Below, in pieces: positions 42,329 through 51,586 of a stretch of DNA of 55,468 nucleotides. The DNA is taken from assembly GCA_044343935.1 (NCBI GenBank), contig JBIJDU010000009.1:1-55468 (forward strand), written 5' to 3'. Position 1 is the first letter of the stretch, and the number at the start of each line of letters is the position of its first letter. Position numbers and translations under genes: made by a program. The notes under the pieces are model-generated. The model worked only from the letters and a program-made list of their open reading frames with translations. It searched no databases and was not told where the DNA came from. The stretch is from AcAMD-5 sp044343935. GTDB taxonomy: Bacteria > Actinomycetota > Actinomycetes > S36-B12 > UBA5976.

Positions 42329-45300
42329 GTGTCTTCTGACACCGGCGCAAAAGCAACCGATCCCCGACTAGCCGCCTTTGGCGCTAATGAATGGCTAGTA
42401 GATGAAATCTATGAACAGTATTTAAAGAATCCCGAAAGCGTTGATCCAGCTTGGCATGAGTTCTTTGCTGATTATGTGCCCGGCGAGCGCACTGAGGTGA
42501 AATTAAAAACCGATGGTGTGGCAATTCCAGCACCACAAATACAGCCCATCACCGATCAAGTTGCAGGCAATGTGCCAACGCCAGCACCAGCTGTTATTAC
42601 GCCACCTGCGCCGGCCGCACCACAACCAACAGTTGAACCAGAAGTGCTGCGCGGGCCTGCTGGCCGAGTAGTAGCAAACATGGAAGAAAGTTTGAGTGTG
42701 CCAACCGCAACCAGCGTGCGCACCGTGCCAGCCACATTGTTAATTGAGAACCGAACTTTCATTAATGAACATTTAAATCGCACTCGAGGTGGCAAAGTTT
42801 CATTTACGCATTTAATTGCTTGGGCAGTTGTTAAAGCAATGGCAAAGATGCCAAGCATGAATGCATCATATTTAGAGCATGATGGTAAGCCGGCAATTTT
42901 AAAGCACCCAAATGTAAATATTGGGTTGGCGATTGATTTAACCAAACCAGATGGCACCAGACAACTGCTCGTGCCAAACATTAGAGCTGCTGAACAAATG
43001 GAGTTTGCAACGTTTTGGGCGACTTATGATGACATTGTTCGTCGTGCTCGCGAAAATAAATTAGCAGTTGATGATTTTGTTGGCACCACGGTGAGCCTTA
43101 CTAATCCAGGCACGATTGGCACGGTGCATTCAGTGCCAAGATTGATGAAAGGCCAAGGCGCAATCATTGGTGTTGGTGCGTTGGATTACCCAGCTGAATG
43201 GCAGGGTGCAGCACCAGAAGTGCTAGCTCGCAACGGCATTGGCAAAGTACTAACCCTTACCTCAACATACGATCACCGCATTATTCAAGGTGCGGCCAGT
43301 GGTGAATTTTTGAAATTAGTTGGTGAGTTGCTACTTGGTAAACATGATTTTTATGAAGAGGTATTTCAGTCACTACGAATTACCTTTAAGCCATATTTAT
43401 GGGTGAGTGATGTTGATGCTGATCATGAAGATGCCATCAATAAAGTTGCTCGAGTTCAGGCATTAATTCACTCCTATCGAACTCGCGGTCACCTAATTGC
43501 CGATACCAACCCACTGGAATATAAGCAGCGCACCCATCCAGACTTGCGAATGTCAACTCACGGTCTATCAGTTTGGGATTTAGAGCGCACTTTCCCAACT
43601 GGTGGCTTTGGTGCAAAACCATTTATGAAATTACGCGACATTTTGCTCACGCTTCGTGAGGCATATTGTCGCTCGATTGCCGTTGAATACATGCACATTG
43701 CCGATCCAGTGCAGCGACAATGGATGCAGGAGCGAGTTGAGCGCGCAGATGTTAAGCCTCCTCGCGAAGAACAACTTCGAATTTTGCGCAAACTAAATGC
43801 GGCTGAAGCATTTGAGAACTTTCTACAAACTAAATATGTTGGTCAGAAGCGTTTTAGCTTAGAAGGTGGCGAATCTGCTATCGCTTCACTTGATGCGATT
43901 TTGTCTGAAGCAGCTAATTCACCAGTTCAAGAAGTGACTATTGCGATGCCGCACCGTGGTCGCTTAAATGTCTTAGCAAATATTGCTGGCAAGTCTTACG
44001 CTCAGATATTCCGGGAGTTTGAAGATGCGCCAAAGAACAAAATGTCAGTACAGGGTTCAGGCGATGTTAAGTATCACTTAGGAACTGAGGGTGAGTACGA
44101 GGCGCCCAATGGTGAAAAAGTTCGGGTCTATTTGGCAGCAAATCCATCACACTTGGAAGCAGTAAATCCAGTACTAGAAGGGATTGCTCGAGCAAAAACT
44201 GATCAGCTTGATCGCGATAACGGTTTTCCAGTACTGCCAATTTTGCTGCATGGTGATGCCGCATTCGCAGGTCAAGGTGTAGTCGCTGAAACTTTGCACA
44301 TGTCACAACTTCGCGGCTATCGCGTTGGTGGCACCATTCATCTAGTAGTAAACAATCAAGTTGGTTTCACAACTTCACCAACTGAATCACGCTCATCTAC
44401 TTACGCAACGTCTGTTGCTCGAATGGTACAAGCACCAATATTTCACGTTAATGGCGATGATCCAGAGGCAGTGGTGCGCGTATCTCGACTGGCATTTGAA
44501 TATCGACAAGAATTTAATAAAGATGTTGTGATTGATTTAATTGTTTACCGTCGACGTGGCCATAATGAAGCTGATGATCCATCATTGACTCAGCCATTGA
44601 TGTACGACATCATTGACAACAAGCGAAGTGTGCGCAAGTTGTACACCGAGGCGCTAATTGGCCGAGGCGATATCACACTTGAAGAGGCTGAAGCAGCGCT
44701 GAAAGATTATCAAGATCAGCTCGAGCGGGTTTTTGCCGAAACTAAAGAGGAGTTGGCAGCCGGTAATTCTGAAGTTCCAGCATCAACTGATCTGCCATTC
44801 CCGCAACCAGTTGCTACTGCAGTTGCATTAGAGACGCTGGAAAAGATTGCCCGCACCCAGATTGATTTGCCAGCGACACTTACACCTCATCCACGATTGC
44901 TACCACAGTTACAAAAGCGTGCCGCAATGTTGTCCGAAAATGCAGTGGATTGGGCAACTGGTGAAATGTTTGCGTTTGGTTCGTTACTGCTCGAAGATCG
45001 ATTAGTTCGACTATCAGGTCAAGACTCTCGCCGCGGCACTTTCGGTCAGCGTCACTCTGTAATTGTCGATAAAGCAACTGGTGAAAGTTACTTTCCGCTG
45101 CGAGAAATGAGTAAGCGTGAAGGCAAAGGACAGCTTTACATTTATGACTCACTCCTGAGCGAATATGCCGTAATGGGATTTGAATATGGTTATTCCGTTG
45201 CCAACAAGGATGCGTTAGTTATGTGGGAAGCACAGTTTGGCGATTTCGCAAATGGTGCGCAGACCATAATCGATGAGTTCATCTCTTCAGGTGAGCAGAA

Positions 45301-45967
45301 GTGGGGTCAAACCTCGCGCGTAGTGCTGCTACTGCCACATGGTTATGAAGGGCAAGGACCAGATCATTCGTCAGCTCGTATTGAACGATTCCTAAGTTTG
45401 TGTGCGCAAGACAATATGACCGTTGCTTATCCTTCGACCCCAGCCTCTTATTTCCACCTACTGCGCTGGCAGGTAATGCAACCACATGCAAAACCATTGA
45501 TTGTGTTTACGCCAAAGTCACTACTGCGTAGCAAGCTGGCAGCAAGTGCCGCGGTAGATTTCACAACCGGTGAATTTGAACCAGTGATTGATGATAAGGG
45601 CGTCAACAAAGCAACAGTTCGACGAGTTGTACTGTGCTCTGGCAAGGTTTATTACAACCTACTCACTGAGCGGGAAACGAGAGGCATCACTGATGTTGCG
45701 CTAGTTCGGGTTGAGCGACTTTATCCGCTACCAGCACCTGAGATTGCGGCACTGCTAAGTCACTATCCAGACAACGTTGAAGTAGTTTGGACACAAGAAG
45801 AGCCGGCAAACCAAGGTGCTTGGCCATTTGTTGGGTTGGAATTCCCAGCACAAATGGGACGCAGCATTAGCGTGGTTTCACGAACAGCAGCATCTTCACC
45901 AGCAGTTGGTTCACACAAACTGCATGATGAAGAGCAAGCAGCGCTGGTAAATCAGGCACTAAGTTAA
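42329..45967 (+). CDS. kgd: Multifunctional 2-oxoglutarate enzyme (E1-E2 fusion, Kgd/OdhA)
   Basis: The 1212-residue protein is the actinobacterial fusion that works in the 2-oxoglutarate dehydrogenase complex and can also decarboxylate or carboligate. The start region (RLAAFGANEWLVDEIYEQYL) is the E1 tail helix, then a Pro/Ala-rich linker, an E2-type acyltransferase domain with DHRIIQGAASGEFL near residue 340, and the thiamine-diphosphate E1 part with MPHRGRLNVLANI, HGDAAFAGQGV and the C-terminal EEPANQGAWPF. No lipoyl domain is present, as expected for this type. GTG at 42329 follows AGGAG at ideal spacing. Confidence 0.96.
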   Translation: MSSDTGAKATDPRLAAFGANEWLVDEIYEQYLKNPESVDPAWHEFFADYVPGERTEVKLKTDGVAIPAPQIQPITDQVAGNVPTPAPAVITPPAPAAPQPTVEPEVLRGPAGRVVANMEESLSVPTATSVRTVPATLLIENRTFINEHLNRTRGGKVSFTHLIAWAVVKAMAKMPSMNASYLEHDGKPAILKHPNVNIGLAIDLTKPDGTRQLLVPNIRAAEQMEFATFWATYDDIVRRARENKLAVDDFVGTTVSLTNPGTIGTVHSVPRLMKGQGAIIGVGALDYPAEWQGAAPEVLARNGIGKVLTLTSTYDHRIIQGAASGEFLKLVGELLLGKHDFYEEVFQSLRITFKPYLWVSDVDADHEDAINKVARVQALIHSYRTRGHLIADTNPLEYKQRTHPDLRMSTHGLSVWDLERTFPTGGFGAKPFMKLRDILLTLREAYCRSIAVEYMHIADPVQRQWMQERVERADVKPPREEQLRILRKLNAAEAFENFLQTKYVGQKRFSLEGGESAIASLDAILSEAANSPVQEVTIAMPHRGRLNVLANIAGKSYAQIFREFEDAPKNKMSVQGSGDVKYHLGTEGEYEAPNGEKVRVYLAANPSHLEAVNPVLEGIARAKTDQLDRDNGFPVLPILLHGDAAFAGQGVVAETLHMSQLRGYRVGGTIHLVVNNQVGFTTSPTESRSSTYATSVARMVQAPIFHVNGDDPEAVVRVSRLAFEYRQEFNKDVVIDLIVYRRRGHNEADDPSLTQPLMYDIIDNKRSVRKLYTEALIGRGDITLEEAEAALKDYQDQLERVFAETKEELAAGNSEVPASTDLPFPQPVATAVALETLEKIARTQIDLPATLTPHPRLLPQLQKRAAMLSENAVDWATGEMFAFGSLLLEDRLVRLSGQDSRRGTFGQRHSVIVDKATGESYFPLREMSKREGKGQLYIYDSLLSEYAVMGFEYGYSVANKDALVMWEAQFGDFANGAQTIIDEFISSGEQKWGQTSRVVLLLPHGYEGQGPDHSSARIERFLSLCAQDNMTVAYPSTPASYFHLLRWQVMQPHAKPLIVFTPKSLLRSKLAASAAVDFTTGEFEPVIDDKGVNKATVRRVVLCSGKVYYNLLTERETRGITDVALVRVERLYPLPAPEIAALLSHYPDNVEVVWTQEEPANQGAWPFVGLEFPAQMGRSISVVSRTAASSPAVGSHKLHDEEQAALVNQALS

Positions 45968-47346
45968 GACGCCTGACTTACAGTTGACATATTGAAATCC
46001 TTAAACAGCACGGCTGGCATAGCAGTTCGATCAATGTAGTCGGCCCATTCGCGAACTTGGGTAATTTGAGTTGGCGTTGCTGCTCCAATGCGATTTAACA
46101 AATCAACTGGTGATTCATTCCAGCGGAAGTTGTTAACGGCACCAACCACTTCACCATTCTCAATTAGATAGACCCCATCGCGCGTTAAGCCAGTTAATAA
46201 CAACGTGACTGGATCAACCATTCGGATATACCAAAGACAAGTAATTAGCAATCCGCGCTTAACTGACTTGATTAAGTCAGCTTCGCTCGAACTGGCACCA
46301 TTCACTGACATAATGATGTTGTCTGAAATTGGCACATAAGGAGCTTTCATCTCCGCTGCACTAGCTCGAGTATTAATCAGATTTGTTAACACGCCATTTT
46401 TCATAAAATCAAATCGACCAATTGGTTGACCGTTATCAAATACGCTAACAAACGGTGAGCTAGCAGTTGCTTCTACATGTGCTGCACTCTCCAGTCCCGG
46501 ATATGTTGGGTCGGAATACAAATCTAATGGAACGTTTGCAAATTTCTCGCCAACTCGAGTTCCACCTTTTTTGTCCGAGAAAACCGACTGACCCTGATAT
46601 GCATCTTTGCCAGCGGCACTCCACACCATGTAAGTCACTAAGTCACCCACCGCGCCCGCTGGCAACACGGCATCGTATCTACCAGCTGGCAGATCGATGC
46701 GTTTTTCTTGCCAGGTTAATCGCTGCCTGATCGCGGCATCAATTTCCATCATGTCTAGATCGCTGAAATCGCGAGTGGCCCGGCCTTCCCAGGTGCTGCG
46801 AGATCGATTGTGTGATTTACCAGTCATCTCAACTCGGCCGGAAGGTTGATCCTGTCTAACTCGAATACCACCTTTTGAGCCAATCCAAGTTGTAGCATGA
46901 ACATGTTCGGCATAACCAAACAATTCAATACCATCAGCAGCTGCCGCATTAAACATTCGCCCTAAATCAGGAGCTACTTTGCTAAACACTGCAGGTCCAG
47001 TTGGCTGATGCGGCGCATCCCAATCACCGGCAACAACATTTTTTAACAACTCAGCGGCATCCTCGGCGTCACCAGCTGCAATTGCTGCGGTCTTTGCAGC
47101 GGCGGCAACTTCAGCTACTTCTGCTTCAGACACATCGGTTTTGGTGATGCTGCCAGCTGCCATCCCAGATGGGGTGGCAACAAATCCAATTACCGTAACT
47201 GAGCGATTCGCGAGCACCCCGTTAGTTGTTAAGGTGTTATTTGCCCAACGCAGATTCGCTGAGGTGTCTTCGGATACCACCACAATGCAATCATCGTAAT
47301 CGGCAGCTTTAATTATCTGATCAATTATTTCTTGCGGCTTCATCAT
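45964..47346 (-). CDS. TldE/PmbA family metallopeptidase subunit
   Basis: The 460-residue protein matches the TldE (PmbA) half of the TldD/TldE heterodimer, with an N-terminal DDCIVVVSEDTSANLRWANN segment and a C-terminal region ending SPVDLLNRIG that frames the substrate channel. The zinc site is in TldD, not in TldE, and indeed no HExxxH motif is present. Its ATG overlaps the TldD stop codon by 4 bp, so the two are coupled. In other bacteria the pair degrades unfolded or modified peptides. Confidence 0.9.
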   Translation of the reverse strand: MMKPQEIIDQIIKAADYDDCIVVVSEDTSANLRWANNTLTTNGVLANRSVTVIGFVATPSGMAAGSITKTDVSEAEVAEVAAAAKTAAIAAGDAEDAAELLKNVVAGDWDAPHQPTGPAVFSKVAPDLGRMFNAAAADGIELFGYAEHVHATTWIGSKGGIRVRQDQPSGRVEMTGKSHNRSRSTWEGRATRDFSDLDMMEIDAAIRQRLTWQEKRIDLPAGRYDAVLPAGAVGDLVTYMVWSAAGKDAYQGQSVFSDKKGGTRVGEKFANVPLDLYSDPTYPGLESAAHVEATASSPFVSVFDNGQPIGRFDFMKNGVLTNLINTRASAAEMKAPYVPISDNIIMSVNGASSSEADLIKSVKRGLLITCLWYIRMVDPVTLLLTGLTRDGVYLIENGEVVGAVNNFRWNESPVDLLNRIGAATPTQITQVREWADYIDRTAMPAVLFKDFNMSTVSQAS

Positions 47347-48836
47347 GCACCTGCTTCGGCAACGGTATTTAACACATTGATATTTTGGAAGACAGCAGCT
47401 GGGCAGCCGTGACTTACTGCCGCAACTTGGCCAGGTTGACCCTTGCCGCAGTTGAACGCGCCACCAAGCACATAAGTGCTAGGGCCACCAACTGCAGTCA
47501 TCGATCCCCAGAAATCAGTGGTGGTGGCTTGATAGGCCACATCCTTTAGCTGACCAACAATCTTGCCATTCTTAATTTGATGGAATTGCTGACCGGTGAA
47601 TTGGAAGTTATAGCGCTGCATATCAATCGACCAAGACTTATCACCCTTAATCAAGATGCCATTTTCAATGCCGCCAATCAAGCCATCTAGATCTGGGCCG
47701 GTGGGATTTGGCTGCAGCGAGACATTTGGCATGCGTTGAATTGGCACATGCGCTGGCGAATCAGCAAACGCACAGCCATTACTTCGATCTTGTCCCGCCT
47801 TAGCAGCAATTCGACGATCTAACTGATAACCAACTAATACGCCATCCTTGATGATGTCCCATTGTTGCGCTGCAACACCTTCATCATCAAATCCCACTGT
47901 GCTTAATCCGTGTTCAGTTAATCGATCACCTGTCACATTCATAAGTTTGGTGCCGTATTGCAATTTTCCTAATTTATCCACCGTAGCAAACGATGTTCCG
48001 GCGTAGTTAGCTTCATAACCAAGGGCACGATCTAGCTCAGTTGCATGTCCAATTGATTCATGAATGGTCAACCAAAGATTGCTGGGATGAATCAATAAAT
48101 CATATTTACCTGGCGTCACGCTCGGGGCAGCAACTTTTCCAGCCAACAATTCTGGCAACTGAGCAATTTCTTGATCCCAATTCCAAATTTGATTTCCCAT
48201 CCACTCCCAGCCATAGCCCGCTGGTTGCGCCAGGGTTCGCATTGATTCAAATCCGTGTGCGCCAACTGAAATTGCTTCAATTTGAGTTTGGACTCGAACT
48301 CGCTGCTGCGTAGTTGAAGTGCCACTGGAGTTGGCAAAATACTTTTGTTCTTTGACGTACATCGTATGCGCTTGCGCATGGTCAACACCTGGCGCTTTTA
48401 ATAGCAGATTACTTAGATCAGCAAGCCGAGCAATTTTCTCTGCATCAGAAACTTCAAATGGATCAATTTCATAACTAGAGCGCCAGACTTGATTGGAATA
48501 AGTCGGCTCTGTTGCTAACTCAACAAATTCAGTTGCCAACGGCTTGCTCGTTTTCGCCATTGCAACTGCGGTGTGGGCTAATTGTGTTGCGCTTGCCATG
48601 GATACCTCAGGCGATGAGGCAAAACCGTAGGTGCCATCAACAATAACCCGCACACCTATGCCGAAGACGGAATCATCTGCTTGCGTCTCAGGTCTGGCAT
48701 CGCGCAATTGCAGCAATCCAGTTCTGGTGCGCTCAATGCGCACATCTACGTAACTCGCACCAGCCTGTTTAGCGGTAGTAATTGCCGCATCCGCGGTAGC
48801 GGCAAGCGGCAGTGAAAGAAAGTCTGCATCAACCAT
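47343..48836 (-). CDS. TldD family metallopeptidase subunit
   Basis: The 497-residue protein has the zinc motif HESIGHATE (HExxxH) near residue 260 and a C-terminal GGAFNCGKGQPGQVAAVSHG segment with the distal Cys ligand. It is the catalytic half of the TldD/TldE protease. The frame is open upstream to 49148, but that part is antisense to the threonine aldolase gene; the ATG at 48836 follows AAGGTG. It is divergent from the aldolase by 59 bp. Confidence 0.92.
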   Translation of the reverse strand: MVDADFLSLPLAATADAAITTAKQAGASYVDVRIERTRTGLLQLRDARPETQADDSVFGIGVRVIVDGTYGFASSPEVSMASATQLAHTAVAMAKTSKPLATEFVELATEPTYSNQVWRSSYEIDPFEVSDAEKIARLADLSNLLLKAPGVDHAQAHTMYVKEQKYFANSSGTSTTQQRVRVQTQIEAISVGAHGFESMRTLAQPAGYGWEWMGNQIWNWDQEIAQLPELLAGKVAAPSVTPGKYDLLIHPSNLWLTIHESIGHATELDRALGYEANYAGTSFATVDKLGKLQYGTKLMNVTGDRLTEHGLSTVGFDDEGVAAQQWDIIKDGVLVGYQLDRRIAAKAGQDRSNGCAFADSPAHVPIQRMPNVSLQPNPTGPDLDGLIGGIENGILIKGDKSWSIDMQRYNFQFTGQQFHQIKNGKIVGQLKDVAYQATTTDFWGSMTAVGGPSTYVLGGAFNCGKGQPGQVAAVSHGCPAAVFQNINVLNTVAEAGA

Positions 48837-48895
48837 GGGCACACCTTGCCCTATCCGGCGCAATAATGCACGGCAGCACGGCCTAGCATTTCGCC

Positions 48896-49915
48896 ATGCG
48901 ATCTTTTGCCAGCGATAACTATGCCCCGGCGCACCCTGAAGTATTAGCTGCCCTAACTGCAATAAACCAGGGCCATCAACGCGCTTATGGCGCTGATGAA
49001 ATAACCGCTCAGTTAGAACATCGCTTTGCCGAGTTGTTTGGTGCTGCAACAAAATCATTCCTGGTGTGGAATGGCACTGGCGCAAATGTGCTTGCCCTGT
49101 ATTCCATCTTGAAACCATGGGAAGCAGTGATTTGCAGTAAGTGGTCACATATCAATGTTGATGAAGGTGGTGCGCCAGAGCGAATAATTGGCGCAAAACT
49201 CATTGATCTGCCATCTGATGATGCCAAATTAACCCCAGATCAAATTGCTGCCGCATTCATTCGAGTTGGCGATGAGCATTACGCCCAACCTCGCGTGGTG
49301 TCAATTACGCAATCAACCGAATACGGCACGCTTTATACCGCTGCCGAAATTAAAGCGATTGCTCAAGTTGCCCATGAAAATAATGCGTACCTGCATTTAG
49401 ATGGTGCTAGATTGAGCAATGCTGCCGTTGCACTCGGCCAAACATTCAAAGAATTTACCACTGATGTGGGAGTGGATGTAGTTTCATTTGGTGGCACTAA
49501 AAATGGTTTGCTAAATGGTGAAGCAGTATTGTTCTTAAATCCAGCACTAGGTGATCAAGTAAAGCATTTGCGTAAATCCTTAATGCAGTTAAACAGCAAG
49601 ATGCGATATACCGCAGTTCAGTTGTTGACCTTACTTTCCGATGACCTGTGGCAACGTAGCGCTGCACATGCAAATGCAATGGCTGCGCTACTAGCAGCTG
49701 AAGTAAGTCAGTTGCCTGGCATCACTCTTACCCAAAAAGTTCAAGTAAATTCCGTTTTTGCCACCGTGCCAAAGTCAGTAATTAACCAAGTGCCAGCACA
49801 ATTCCCATTCTATGTTTGGAATGAGCACACTAATGAAGTTAGATGGATGTGCGCTTGGGACACTACCGAACAAGATGTAATGGCATTTGTCGCTGCCATC
49901 AAAGCTGCGCTTTAA
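48896..49915 (+). CDS. Low-specificity L-threonine aldolase family PLP enzyme
   Basis: The 339-residue protein has the fold type I beta-eliminating lyase/threonine aldolase layout: RSFASDNYAPAHPEVL at the start, HLDGARLSNAAVALG near residue 155, and the PLP lysine in SFGGTKNGLLNGEAV near 200. It would split threonine to glycine and acetaldehyde, or related beta-hydroxy amino acids. The 3' end overlaps the sodX-like gene by 17 bp. Confidence 0.9.
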   Translation: MRSFASDNYAPAHPEVLAALTAINQGHQRAYGADEITAQLEHRFAELFGAATKSFLVWNGTGANVLALYSILKPWEAVICSKWSHINVDEGGAPERIIGAKLIDLPSDDAKLTPDQIAAAFIRVGDEHYAQPRVVSITQSTEYGTLYTAAEIKAIAQVAHENNAYLHLDGARLSNAAVALGQTFKEFTTDVGVDVVSFGGTKNGLLNGEAVLFLNPALGDQVKHLRKSLMQLNSKMRYTAVQLLTLLSDDLWQRSAAHANAMAALLAAEVSQLPGITLTQKVQVNSVFATVPKSVINQVPAQFPFYVWNEHTNEVRWMCAWDTTEQDVMAFVAAIKAAL

Positions 49916-50231
49916 TTACTTTTGGTTTTGGCCAATATCGAAGAATTGCAACAGCTTTTAGTTGCGCTGAGTTCACCTCACCGTAATTTCTAGAATCAAT
50001 ACTTTCTGCTGGGTTATCACCCAACACCAACCAGCCACTTGCGGTTTGCGAACTCAAGCGTTTAATCACTAATCGAAACTTGTCATCTTCCAGCAGCACC
50101 ACTTGCCCCGGCTTGAAGCGCTTGGTTCGGCGCAATAGTAAAAAATCTCCCGCCTGCAAGGTGGGAAGCATGGACGAGCCAGTGACAGCAACTCGCAGCC
50201 AGCGTGGTTGCGGTTTCGCGTTTGAGCCCAT
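49899..50231 (-). CDS. sodX: Nickel superoxide dismutase maturation protease (S26-type)
   Basis: The 110-residue protein is a compact signal-peptidase-like (S26) enzyme with catalytic Ser20 in TGSSMLPTL and Lys57 in RLVIKRLS, and a GDNPAESIDSRNYG end motif. Proteins of this type remove the leader of Ni-SOD in actinobacteria. It lacks a membrane anchor, as is usual for SodX. The gene is divergent from sodN with 41 bp between, which supports the pairing. ATG 50231 was chosen over 50270, which would cover the sodN ribosome site. Confidence 0.9.
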   Translation of the reverse strand: MGSNAKPQPRWLRVAVTGSSMLPTLQAGDFLLLRRTKRFKPGQVVLLEDDKFRLVIKRLSSQTASGWLVLGDNPAESIDSRNYGEVNSAQLKAVAILRYWPKPKVIKAQL

Positions 50232-50272
50232 GGCGGTAGTCTCTCGCACTATCGGTTTACTAAGGAGCAACT

Positions 50273-50662
50273 ATGGGCTTTAAGCCAACCACGATTGCCG
50301 CCGCTCATTGTGATCTACCATGCGGCGTTTACGACCCAGCACAGGCCAAAATTGAGGCCCAGTCAGTGAAAGCGTGTATGGAAAAATATGCCGCATCTTC
50401 TGATCCAGATTTCAAAGCGCGAGCAGTATCAATTAAAGAAGAGCGCTCGCATTTAGTGAAAGAACATCTATGGGTGCTTTGGACAGACTACTTTAAGCCA
50501 AATCATTTTGAGGCTTATCCAAATCTGCATCAATTGTTCAACGATGCCACTAAATTAGCTGGTGCTGCTGGTACTAAAGGCACCAACGATGTTGCGGTTG
50601 CTGATAACTTGATTGCAAAGATTGACGAAATTGCCGAGATCTTCTGGGCGACTAAAAAATAA
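50273..50662 (+). CDS. sodN: Nickel superoxide dismutase
   Basis: Ni-SOD turns superoxide into oxygen and hydrogen peroxide. After an 11-residue leader (MGFKPTTIAAA) the nickel hook HCDLPCGVYDP begins, so cleavage exposes His1 with Cys2 and Cys6 as ligands. The rest of the 118-residue mature chain is helical, with the usual length and an EERSHLVKEHLWVLWTDYF segment (hallmark LVKEHLW). AAGGAG precedes the ATG. A terminator follows. The use of nickel instead of iron or manganese suits an iron-poor water habitat, which is inference. Confidence 0.96.
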   Translation: MGFKPTTIAAAHCDLPCGVYDPAQAKIEAQSVKACMEKYAASSDPDFKARAVSIKEERSHLVKEHLWVLWTDYFKPNHFEAYPNLHQLFNDATKLAGAAGTKGTNDVAVADNLIAKIDEIAEIFWATKK

Positions 50663-50676
50663 CTAGTATTTCCTTA

Positions 50677-50710
50677 ACTGGCCGGCACTTGGTGTCGGCC
50701 AGTTTTATTT
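50677..50710 (+). terminator. Intrinsic terminator of sodN
   Basis: ACTGGCCGGCAC pairs with GTGTCGGCCAGT (one G-T pair) around TTG, and TTTATTT follows. It overlaps the stop of the convergent membrane protein gene. Confidence 0.88.
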
Positions 50711-51082
50711 CGGCTCATTTACTAACTTCAAGGTAGCAGCTATCGCAGTTAATGAAACAAGCGTCAATGCCACCGCAACTATCTTCCAAAGCACCGGATC
50801 TGACTGCCAGAAATCCTCATAACTAATCCCAATCACAATTAACTGAATCGCAATCATCGGAGCTCTCGCCCAAGTGCGCTGCTGCCACAGCCCCCTAAGC
50901 ACCACGAGGTAGCCGGCGATGAATGTGAGGTAGAGCAACAGCTCCACCCAAAGATTTACCCAAGAATCGACCTCGCCTGTTACTAGCGAGCCAATTAGGG
51001 TAATTAGCACAATTACCACCAGCACCAGAATCTGAAGCGCAGCAACCACTGGCGCTATCAGGGAAAAAGGTGATCGCTTCAT
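50705..51082 (-). CDS. Hypothetical small membrane protein
   Basis: The 125-residue product has four predicted membrane segments (around residues 8-35, 45-62, 72-88 and 97-115), a conserved-looking VLRGLWQQRTWARAPMIA loop and no recognisable domain. Similar small proteins are widespread in actinobacteria as hypotheticals. It is alone on its strand between sodN and whiB1. Confidence 0.7.
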   Translation of the reverse strand: MKRSPFSLIAPVVAALQILVLVVIVLITLIGSLVTGEVDSWVNLWVELLLYLTFIAGYLVVLRGLWQQRTWARAPMIAIQLIVIGISYEDFWQSDPVLWKIVAVALTLVSLTAIAATLKLVNEPK

Positions 51083-51151
51083 CTCACCCCAAAGCCTAGG
51101 GCAGAACCCCTTTTAGGGTGATTCTCAGCCAGATACTCTTGCTGACCCCGC

Positions 51152-51166
51152 GATTCTGTGAGAATC
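51152..51166 (+). promoter_or_regulatory. Inverted repeat in the whiB1 upstream region
   Basis: GATTCT and AGAATC pair exactly around GTG. The AGAATCT half may overlap a -10 box, with TTGCTG as a possible -35 near 51140. It could be an operator or just a hairpin at the promoter. Confidence 0.3.
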
Positions 51167-51229
51167 TACTCCTCCGCGCCTGTTGCGGTCCAAATCTTGA
51201 TCGGATTTCGGGTCGTTTTCGGCACAGAC

Positions 51230-51249
51230 CTTGTGAATAGCGTCACAAG
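51230..51249 (+). promoter_or_regulatory. CRP-type binding site upstream of whiB1
   Basis: CTTGTGA-ATAGCG-TCACAAG is a perfect inverted repeat containing TGTGA-N6-TCACA, the classic CRP/FNR-family operator. It ends 31 bp before the whiB1 start. Mycobacterial CRP is known to control whiB1, so a conserved link is likely. Confidence 0.7.
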
Positions 51250-51280
51250 CGCTCGACACATGATTCAAAGGAGGACCGGT

Positions 51281-51538
51281 ATGGACTGGAGACACCAGGC
51301 TGCATGCCGCAATGAGGATCCTGAATTGTTCTTCCCCATCGGGAACACTGGTCCTGCATTGTTTCAGATCGATGCTGCAAAAGCTGTTTGCCGTCGTTGC
51401 GTTGTCGTCGATGAGTGCTTGGAATGGGCACTTGAGACCAGCCAAGAGACTGGCGTCTGGGGCGGTATGAGCGAAGATGAGCGTCGTGCGGCTAAGCGCC
51501 GTGCTGCTCGCACTCGCGCCACATCAACTTTGATGTAA
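51281..51538 (+). CDS. whiB1: WhiB-family iron-sulfur regulator, WhiB1/WblE type
   Basis: The 85-residue protein starts MDWRHQAACRNEDPELFFP and has the four [4Fe-4S] Cys residues at 9, 37, 40 and 46, the GVWGG turn at 58-62 and a basic RRAAKRRAARTRA tail. All of this matches the WhiB1/WblE branch, an essential, NO-sensitive regulator that works with the main sigma factor. AAAGGAGG lies before the ATG; the frame is open to 51158, but that part is leader. It is convergent with a PdtaS-type kinase, exactly as in mycobacteria (Rv3219/Rv3220c). Confidence 0.95.
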   Translation: MDWRHQAACRNEDPELFFPIGNTGPALFQIDAAKAVCRRCVVVDECLEWALETSQETGVWGGMSEDERRAAKRRAARTRATSTLM

Positions 51539-51552
51539 TCAAAGGTTTCCCC

Positions 51553-51586
51553 ACAATGGCCCGCTAACTGCGGGCCATTGTTATTT
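51553..51586 (+). terminator. Intrinsic terminator of whiB1
   Basis: ACAATGGCCCGC and GCGGGCCATTGT form a perfect 12-bp stem around TAACT, followed by TATTT. It touches the stop codon of pdtaS and may act in both directions. Confidence 0.9.

Noticed and set aside
48837..49148. N-terminal extension of the TldD reading frame
   Set aside because: It is antisense to the threonine aldolase start, and TldD proteins begin near the ATG at 48836, which has its own ribosome site.
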